Below, piece by piece: positions 15,438-21,890 of a DNA stretch of 57,070 nucleotides (positions are counted from its first letter, which is position 1; each line of letters starts with the position of its first letter). The notes under the pieces were generated by a model. It ran no database searches, was not told the origin of the DNA, and saw nothing but the letters and a program-made list of their open reading frames with translations. The stretch spans positions 1 to 57,070 of the IMG/VR virus record IMGVR_UViG_3300042453_002843; one strand, written 5' to 3'. Made by a program: the position numbers and the translations under genes. The stretch is from a virus.

Positions 15438-16464
15438 ACATGTTTTGATTACTGGTGGTGCAGGCTTCATTGCACACCATGTTATTGATCTTTTGATTCG
15501 AGTCACAGATTGGAAAATTACAACGATTGACCGGCTAGATTATTCTGGCAATTTAAATCGTCTACATGAAGTTTTGGAGAGTTATGATAGAGAAGTTCAG
15601 AAGAGAGTTAATGTAGTCTTTCATGATTTGAAAGCAGAGATTAATCCTATCACGCAAAACTTTCTCCATAAACACGGAAATATTGATGTGATTCTTCATT
15701 TGGCTGCATCTTCGCATGTAGATAGGTCGATCACTCATCCGATGGAATTTATTTTCGATAACACTATCGGTACTGCTCATCTTCTTGAGTTTGCAAGAAA
15801 ACTTCCATATCAGTTAGAAACTTTCCTGTATTTCAGTACCGACGAAATCTTTGGTGTTGCACCTCCTGGTGTTGCATACAAAGAGCGTGATAGGTATAAT
15901 TCTACGAATCCATACTCTGCATCAAAAGCTGCTGCTGAAGAATTGTGTGTTGCATATGAAAACACATATAAACTTCCAATGATGATTACACATACAATGA
16001 ATGTATTTGGTGAGAGACAAACACCAGAGAAATTTATTCCTTTGTGTATTGATCGGGTGCGTAAAGGTGAAAAAATCTTTATTCATTCAGATCATACTAA
16101 AACTCAAGCAGGAAGTCGATTCTATATCCATGCCGCAGATGTTGCAGATGCACTTTTATTCTTGGTCAAAAACAAGCCAGTTCCACAAATGGATTATGGT
16201 AATGCAAGATGCCCTAAGTTTAATATTGTTGGTAAAGAAGAAGTTGATAATCTAACACTCGCTAAACTTGTTGCTCAAGCACAAGGGAAAGATTTGATTT
16301 ATGAAATGGTAGATTTTCATTCGAGTAGACCGGGGCACGATTTGCGTTATGCACTTGATGGTGGGTTGATGAGAAGTCTCGGATGGGAACCTAAAGTTGC
16401 CTTCTCTCAAAGAATTAAACAGGTGAGTGATTGGTATTTGGAGAATGACAGATGGTTAATGTAG
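15430..16464 (+). CDS. NAD-dependent nucleotide-sugar 4,6-dehydratase (RmlB-like)
   Basis: This is a 344-residue short-chain dehydrogenase of the extended type. The NAD-binding motif GGAGFIA is at residues 9-15, the catalytic STDEIFG near 137 has the Asp-Glu pair typical of 4,6-dehydratases, and the catalytic YSASK is near 160. Length and motif set match dTDP-glucose 4,6-dehydratase (RmlB). It would produce a 4-keto-6-deoxy nucleotide sugar, which suits the C-methyltransferase encoded next. The nucleotide specificity cannot be read from sequence. Start and stop overlap both neighbours. Confidence 0.92.
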   Translation: MSKHVLITGGAGFIAHHVIDLLIRVTDWKITTIDRLDYSGNLNRLHEVLESYDREVQKRVNVVFHDLKAEINPITQNFLHKHGNIDVILHLAASSHVDRSITHPMEFIFDNTIGTAHLLEFARKLPYQLETFLYFSTDEIFGVAPPGVAYKERDRYNSTNPYSASKAAAEELCVAYENTYKLPMMITHTMNVFGERQTPEKFIPLCIDRVRKGEKIFIHSDHTKTQAGSRFYIHAADVADALLFLVKNKPVPQMDYGNARCPKFNIVGKEEVDNLTLAKLVAQAQGKDLIYEMVDFHSSRPGHDLRYALDGGLMRSLGWEPKVAFSQRIKQVSDWYLENDRWLM

Positions 16465-17657
16465 AAGCAATTAATAATTGTATTGCATGTGGGCACGACA
16501 CTTTAATTCCTGTTTTGGATTTAAAAGAACAGCCTCTTGCAAACTCTTATAAGAAAAGTCGAGATGAAGTTCAGGAAACTTATCCTCTAGCAATTGTTCG
16601 GTGTGATAATTGTTACCATGTTCAATTGACGCATCGAGTTAATCCTGATTTGATGTTTAAGGATTATTTGTATGTTTCCGGTACAGCCAAATCTCAATTG
16701 GAATATTTTGATTGGTTTTCACAATTCGCTTCTGAAAAATTTGGAACCAAACCTCGCACAGTTTTAGATATTGGTTGTAATGATGGAAGTCAGTTAAACT
16801 ATTTTCAGGATCAGGGAGCACAAACTTATGGTGTGGATCCTGCTGAAAATCTTTATGCAACATCTTCTCAGAGGCATGAGGTTGTTTGTGGTTACTTCAC
16901 GGGTAAAGAGTTTAGCCAAAGTTTTGATGTGATTGTTTGTCAAAATGCATTCGCACATAATTATGATCAATTAGAGTTGTTGCAAAATATTCGTAACGTA
17001 ATGCATAAAGATAGTTTACTTTTTGCAACCACATCTCAATCTGATATGATTTTAAATGGTGAGTTCGATACGATTTACCATGAGCATTTGTCTTTCTATA
17101 ATATTAAATCTATTGATGCTCTTTGTAAACGTGCAGATTTACATTTAGTTGATGTTGTAAAATCTCCTGTGCATGGAACAAGTTACATTTTCATCATCTC
17201 TAAGTTTTCAAAAGCACCAAAAACTATCGAGAATCTAATTGCATTGGAAACTAAATCTGGTCTTTATTTTCCAGAAACATATGTTCAATATTATGAACGA
17301 TGTAACGATATATTGAAGAAATTTAAGAATATTGTTCAGGAAATGAAAGAACAAGGAATTACTACTGTTGGCTTAGGTGCTCCAGCAAAAGGAAACACTC
17401 TACTAAATGCAGCAGAAACTTCTCTGGACTTTATCATCGATGAAAATCCTTTGAAACAAGGATTGTTTACACCCGGAAGTTCTGTGCCCATCTATGGTAT
17501 GAATCATCTTGACAATTTCAAATATTTTGATACAATATGCTTTATTCCTCTTGCATGGAACTTTTATGGTGAAATGAAAAGAAAAGTTCAAACATATAGA
17601 GTTGGAAAGAAAGACGTTTTTGTTAAATATTTTCCTAAATTTAGTATTGAAAAATGA
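16452..17657 (+). CDS. Sugar C-methyltransferase (zinc-binding, SAM-dependent)
   Basis: This 401-residue protein has the domain order of deoxysugar C-methyltransferases. An N-terminal zinc knuckle (CIACG and CDNC) is followed by a class I SAM domain with LDIGCNDGS near residue 104. The catalytic-loop signature YHEHLSFYN comes next, and a C-terminal domain contains GLGAPAKGNTLLNA. Characterised relatives methylate C3 of 4-keto-6-deoxy sugars. With the RmlB-like dehydratase directly upstream, a branched deoxysugar is a sensible product (inference). Confidence 0.88.
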   Translation: MVNVEAINNCIACGHDTLIPVLDLKEQPLANSYKKSRDEVQETYPLAIVRCDNCYHVQLTHRVNPDLMFKDYLYVSGTAKSQLEYFDWFSQFASEKFGTKPRTVLDIGCNDGSQLNYFQDQGAQTYGVDPAENLYATSSQRHEVVCGYFTGKEFSQSFDVIVCQNAFAHNYDQLELLQNIRNVMHKDSLLFATTSQSDMILNGEFDTIYHEHLSFYNIKSIDALCKRADLHLVDVVKSPVHGTSYIFIISKFSKAPKTIENLIALETKSGLYFPETYVQYYERCNDILKKFKNIVQEMKEQGITTVGLGAPAKGNTLLNAAETSLDFIIDENPLKQGLFTPGSSVPIYGMNHLDNFKYFDTICFIPLAWNFYGEMKRKVQTYRVGKKDVFVKYFPKFSIEK

Positions 17658-18346
17658 GAATAGGTTTTGGTTTTTATGGAATCTCCCATGGTCTAGACAA
17701 AAAAACTGGCTACTACAGAGACTTTCGTGATTGTTGGGAAAACATAAAAGAAAATGTGATTCAACCTTTCGTTGATTTGAAAAACGAAGCTGTGATTTAT
17801 GCCTCCACCTATAGGATGGAAGATAAAAAGGCCGAAGAAGACTTTTGGTCTTATGTAAATCCTAGAAAAGTTATTTTTAGCCAACTTGAAGGTTCGGATG
17901 CATTTACTGCTAAATCTGCTCTGCATAATGCTTTTGATGGAGAGGATTTAGACTTGGTGGTTTTCACCAGGTTTGATATTCTCTTTCATCAAAAGATTAC
18001 TACTTTTCCAATTGATTTCACCAAAGTTAATATATTTTTTCCGGAAGACCCGATGTGGTGGCAATCGCATAGATTTGTTTGTGATTGTTTCTATATTTGG
18101 AATCATGAATTTAGTGATCAAGTTAAATGGGCTATGAGAGAAACATATGGATGGCCTAGAGGCACAATGTATCCGGATACACACGGTATATTAAATTTTT
18201 TAGTTCCAAGAATCGGTCCAGAAAATATTAGTTTCATGAGTAATCAAAATCATATTAGTAATGTGAATGATTTTTATACTTTATGTAGACCTAATGTTCC
18301 AGAACACCCAAAGAAACACCCTTTCGTGAAGGCAAAATATGGCTAA
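17654..18346 (+). CDS. Glycosyltransferase-like hypothetical protein
   Basis: This 230-residue protein contains DLVVFTRFDILF near residues 98-109, a hydrophobic strand ending in an acidic pair as at the metal site of GT-A folds. MWWQSHRFVCDCFYIWN follows, a pattern seen in surface-polysaccharide transferases. It overlaps the methyltransferase stop (ATGA) and the next gene. No definite family assignment is possible. Confidence 0.65.
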   Translation: MRIGFGFYGISHGLDKKTGYYRDFRDCWENIKENVIQPFVDLKNEAVIYASTYRMEDKKAEEDFWSYVNPRKVIFSQLEGSDAFTAKSALHNAFDGEDLDLVVFTRFDILFHQKITTFPIDFTKVNIFFPEDPMWWQSHRFVCDCFYIWNHEFSDQVKWAMRETYGWPRGTMYPDTHGILNFLVPRIGPENISFMSNQNHISNVNDFYTLCRPNVPEHPKKHPFVKAKYG

Positions 18347-19085
18347 TAATTTGATAGTGTGCCCCGCTGGAATGTACATTCCAAAAGATTCAAGATGGAA
18401 ACATGAAGATCACTGGCGTTGGGTACACAATGAAAGAGACTATGAAACTCTCGTTATTGTTTATAACGATTTTGAACCTGAGCCAGGATCATATGATCAT
18501 ATTGTTCGCATTAAAGGGCATAAGTGGCAGTTGATGCAGAAGGTCAAAGATATTATTGATATTGAACGTTTTCGTTATATTGGTTGTGTCGATGATGATT
18601 TGATTACTGGATATCAAGACTTCAATACCGGATTAAAATATGCACAAGCATACAACTTCGGATATTGGCAACTATCGATGCCTCACGATTCTAGTTTAAT
18701 TTATGAGCCTCTATTCAATGACCCAGCGTGTGATTTTTCTGAGACAAATTTTATTGAGATGGGATCGTGCTTCTTTAGATTAGATTTGTTCAAGTTTTTG
18801 ATGGAGTTTATTGGTCATTGGAATCTAGAAATAGCATGGGGTATCGATAAGACATTTTATGATTTGTTTCAACAGCCCGCATATGTCATTCACTCTGCAA
18901 TGATTCATCAACCATTTAGAGACAGTTATTATGATAAGACTGCTGCAATGAATGAAATGAACGATTATTTGTTTAGAAGATATCCAGAAATTCTCGACAA
19001 ACATTATGGCAGAAAATCTAATTTTGTCGATAGACAAGTGACTTTTAGAAAGTTTAAATTAAATGATAAAGCTGATAATTCTTGA
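18339..19085 (+). CDS. Glycosyltransferase-like protein with VDDD motif
   Basis: This 248-residue protein has YIGCVDDDLITG near residue 90, a strong D-x-D-type metal and nucleotide-sugar binding motif. EMGSCFFRLDLFKF and AYVIHSAMIHQ follow in the order seen in a family of uncharacterised eukaryotic and bacterial transferases. It is likely a GT-A glycosyltransferase. It overlaps the neighbouring genes on both sides, including 23 bp with the HAD phosphatase. Confidence 0.72.
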   Translation: MANNLIVCPAGMYIPKDSRWKHEDHWRWVHNERDYETLVIVYNDFEPEPGSYDHIVRIKGHKWQLMQKVKDIIDIERFRYIGCVDDDLITGYQDFNTGLKYAQAYNFGYWQLSMPHDSSLIYEPLFNDPACDFSETNFIEMGSCFFRLDLFKFLMEFIGHWNLEIAWGIDKTFYDLFQQPAYVIHSAMIHQPFRDSYYDKTAAMNEMNDYLFRRYPEILDKHYGRKSNFVDRQVTFRKFKLNDKADNS

Positions 19086-19599
19086 TGTTGATGGCGTCTT
19101 AACTGACGGAAGAAAATATTATGATCGAGATGGTACTGTCAGATTAAAGACTTTTTGTGACAAAGATTGGACAGCAATTAAAAGATTTAGGGCATTGGGA
19201 ATCAATGTTATTTTTCTAACAGGTGATCCGTTTAATGTTTCAATTGCAGAAAACAGAAAGATCGATGTAATTGTCAATCGACAAAACGGAACTCATACAG
19301 ATAAATCAGATTATCTGGAAGAAATATGTCGAGATTACAATGTGAGCCCTGAAGAAATTGTTTTTGTGGGTGATGATATTTTCGATTACAAACTTATGAC
19401 GATGATCGGATATAAGTTCTGCCCTTCCGATGCAGTTTTTGAATTGAAAACTATTTGTATTATTTTAGATATCTGTGGAGGTAACAATGTAGTTTCTGAA
19501 CTGTATAATCATCTCTTTCATAAAAATTTATTACCAAAACACAATTTGGAAGATCATCTGAATAAAGTTTATGACCTGGACAAAAAAGAGAAATTCTGA
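19063..19599 (+). CDS. HAD phosphatase (KdsC-like)
   Basis: This 178-residue protein carries all HAD motifs without a cap domain: LDVDGVLTDG (nucleophile Asp at residue 8), FLTGD, a lysine after the second motif, and FVGDDIFD. That set, especially DVDGVLTDG, is typical of KdsC, which dephosphorylates KDO-8-phosphate, and of related phosphatases in sialic-acid and heptose pathways. In this cassette it probably removes phosphate from a sugar-phosphate intermediate. The C-terminal 40 residues extend beyond the usual domain. Confidence 0.85.
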   Translation: MIKLIILDVDGVLTDGRKYYDRDGTVRLKTFCDKDWTAIKRFRALGINVIFLTGDPFNVSIAENRKIDVIVNRQNGTHTDKSDYLEEICRDYNVSPEEIVFVGDDIFDYKLMTMIGYKFCPSDAVFELKTICIILDICGGNNVVSELYNHLFHKNLLPKHNLEDHLNKVYDLDKKEKF

Positions 19600-20279
19600 T
19601 GTTTGATTTTGCAATCTATGGGCATCTCGTGATTGATAATATTCATGATGGTGACTTTAACACAATGAATTTTGGTGGTATTTACAATACATTTAAAGCG
19701 TTTAAAGAAATAGATAATAGTCTTCAGATAGGAATTTCTCCATTAAGCATAGGATATGCTGACATCTTTATTGATAGAAAAACTAGTTCTCGAAGTTCAG
19801 TTGCAAATCTAAATGAAAAACAGATAACACCAAAAATACTAGATTCTAAAGTTCATCATCTAATGTACATAAATGAACTTTATAATTTATCGGTACTGCC
19901 TTCTTTTTCTGGAATTCTAACTGCTGATGTATGTAAAGGTTTTCAAATAAAGAATCCGATTCTAATTAATTTTTTAGATTATATTTTTGTTTCTGATGAA
20001 GATGAACAAGATATCGATTTTCTAATTGATAATGTTAAAAAAGGTGTTTTTCTTCATTCAAAAAATGGATGTGAATATTTGAGTAAAGATTGTAAACATA
20101 CATATGAAATACCAAAACATTTAATGGTGAAAAATGCAAATGTGTTGGGTGCAGGAGATATTTTTGCTGCGAGTACCCTCTATTCACTTTTCTATATAAA
20201 TTTGACAGAAGAGGATGCAATTCAAAATGCCTGCATTTTAACTTCGAATATGATTAGGAAATATAATGAAAAAGTATAA
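19599..20279 (+). CDS. PfkB-type sugar kinase, shortened
   Basis: The 226-residue product ends with NVLGAGDIFAASTLYS, the PfkB anion-hole and catalytic-Asp signature (GAGD). The N-terminal NFGGIYNTFKAF resembles the substrate-binding G-G of ribokinases. At 226 residues it lacks 70-90 residues compared with ribokinase or the HldE kinase domain, so the lid region may be reduced. Function as an active sugar kinase is plausible but not certain. It sits between a phosphatase and a nucleotidyltransferase, a pathway context like that of ADP/GDP-heptose synthesis. Confidence 0.75.
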   Translation: MFDFAIYGHLVIDNIHDGDFNTMNFGGIYNTFKAFKEIDNSLQIGISPLSIGYADIFIDRKTSSRSSVANLNEKQITPKILDSKVHHLMYINELYNLSVLPSFSGILTADVCKGFQIKNPILINFLDYIFVSDEDEQDIDFLIDNVKKGVFLHSKNGCEYLSKDCKHTYEIPKHLMVKNANVLGAGDIFAASTLYSLFYINLTEEDAIQNACILTSNMIRKYNEKV

Positions 20280-21423
20280 TTTGTTACTGCCTATTGCTGG
20301 TAAAGCACAGAGATTTTTGGATGCAGGCTATACCATGCCCAAGCCTCTGATTTTAGCAAAACACAAACACGTTATTGATTGGTCATTATCATCGATCAAT
20401 ACTAGAGAATGCAATCTAATTTTTATTGTTAGATTGGATCATATCTACAATTTCAGTATTGATAGAATTTTAAAAAAGAAATTCGGATCCGACATTCAAA
20501 TCTTTGTGGTCGACAAAGTAACTAGAGGAGCACTTGAAACCTGTGTTCTTGCTGAAAACTATATTGATAACGATTTACCTCTCTTCATTTATACACCAGA
20601 TGTTTATTTTGAACCTGTGTTTGATCCTGCAACCATCGATGAAAAGTCTGATGGTTTTCTCTTAACATTCTTGGCTAATAGCCCAGATCATAGTTATACA
20701 GAAAAAGATGAATTTGGAAAAGTGACCAGGGTTGTCGAAAAAGAAGTCATATCACAAGAAGCTAATGTGGGTCTCTACTACTTTAAAAGCGGTAAAATGT
20801 TTTTGAAGTATGGGCGAGAAGTCATCGAAAAGAATATGTTGGTCAAAAATGAATTCTATATTGCACCAATGTACAATTTAATGATTCGTGATAATCTACA
20901 TGTTACTGCTGAAAATACAGAGAAAATGCATATTCTTGGGACACCAGAAACATTTGAGTTTTTCTGTAAAAGAGTTATCTCTAGATTTGGAGAAAAACCT
21001 ATTGCATTAGCTTGCGATCATTCTGGATATGAAATGAAAGAGATTGCTAAAAAGCTTCTGATAAATAGAAATTTACCAGTTATTGATGTTGGAACATATG
21101 TAAATAAGCCATGTGATTATTTTGATTATGTAAGTCAATCAGCTAGATTAATCAATAATAATGATTGTGATTATGGTATTTCTTTTTGTAGGTCTGGGCA
21201 GGGTGTTAATATCGCAGCAAATCACTGTGAAGGATTAATCTCCGCTTTGACTTTTGATGAGTTTACTGCTGAATATGCAATAAAACACAATTGTGCCAAT
21301 CACTTCGCAATTCCATCAAAATATGTTGATGAAAATATGTTTACTAAGATGATTGATATTTGGTTGAATACTACTTTTGATGGAGGTAGACATTTCACTA
21401 GACTGAATAAGGTACTAAAATGA
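20266..21423 (+). CDS. Sugar nucleotidyltransferase fused to RpiB-like isomerase
   Basis: The 385-residue protein has two domains. Residues 1-240 form a sugar-1-phosphate nucleotidyltransferase with PIAGKAQRF and MPKPLI at the nucleotide site and YTPDVYF near the catalytic metal. Residues 245-385 form a RpiB/LacAB isomerase: ALACDHSGYEMK, VIDVGTY, the catalytic Cys in GISFCRSGQGVNIAAN, and GGRHFTRL. RpiB normally interconverts ribose- and ribulose-5-phosphate or related sugars. The fusion is unusual and suggests isomerisation and nucleotidyl activation of one sugar in a single polypeptide. No frameshift is seen at the junction. Confidence 0.88.
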   Translation: MKKYNLLLPIAGKAQRFLDAGYTMPKPLILAKHKHVIDWSLSSINTRECNLIFIVRLDHIYNFSIDRILKKKFGSDIQIFVVDKVTRGALETCVLAENYIDNDLPLFIYTPDVYFEPVFDPATIDEKSDGFLLTFLANSPDHSYTEKDEFGKVTRVVEKEVISQEANVGLYYFKSGKMFLKYGREVIEKNMLVKNEFYIAPMYNLMIRDNLHVTAENTEKMHILGTPETFEFFCKRVISRFGEKPIALACDHSGYEMKEIAKKLLINRNLPVIDVGTYVNKPCDYFDYVSQSARLINNNDCDYGISFCRSGQGVNIAANHCEGLISALTFDEFTAEYAIKHNCANHFAIPSKYVDENMFTKMIDIWLNTTFDGGRHFTRLNKVLK

Positions 21424-21866
21424 TTCTAATATCTCATCGCGGGAATCTTGAAGGTCCTGATTCTACGAAAGAAAATGAACCTTCTTATATCGATAAGGCT
21501 TTAAGAAATTATTTTGTCGAAGTAGATTTTCGTGTTTATGAGAATGGATTTTATTTGGGACATGATACTCCAGAATATAGTGTTTCTAAAAGTTGGTTGG
21601 AAGAGAGAAAAGATAAACTATGGGTTCACTGTAAAAATATAGATGCACTAAATTTTTGCATGGAGAATTATTTTCATTGCTTTTGGCACGATAAAGACAG
21701 TTATACATTGACATCAAAAGGTTATATTTGGGCATATCCAGGAAAAATAACAATGGGTAAATGTATAACTGTCATGCCAGAAAAAGTGTGGGATAAAGAG
21801 AAATATCTTTTAGAAAAATATTATGGAGTTTGCTCCGACTTTGTGAAAATGATAAATAAGAAATAA
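21420..21866 (+). CDS. Short glycerophosphodiester phosphodiesterase-like protein
   Basis: The 148-residue protein starts ILISHRGNLEG and has EVDFRVYENGFYLGHD, which match the H-R-G and E-x-D active-site motifs of the GDPD/PI-PLC barrel. It is much shorter than complete GDPDs (about 240), so the barrel is reduced or the fold has drifted. Similar short proteins occur in bacterial surface-polysaccharide loci. It is the last gene of the sugar cassette. A late promoter lies over its 3' end. Confidence 0.72.
   Translation: MILISHRGNLEGPDSTKENEPSYIDKALRNYFVEVDFRVYENGFYLGHDTPEYSVSKSWLEERKDKLWVHCKNIDALNFCMENYFHCFWHDKDSYTLTSKGYIWAYPGKITMGKCITVMPEKVWDKEKYLLEKYYGVCSDFVKMINKK
21851..21858 (+). promoter_or_regulatory. 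Candidate late promoter GATAAATA
   Basis: GATAAATA fits the NATAAATA late-promoter pattern of T4-like cyanophages. It lies 32 bp before the ATG at 21891, the first gene of a long block of virion-type proteins. Confidence 0.6.
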
Positions 21867-21890
21867 AACTACTTGCTGTAGAGGCAGGAA

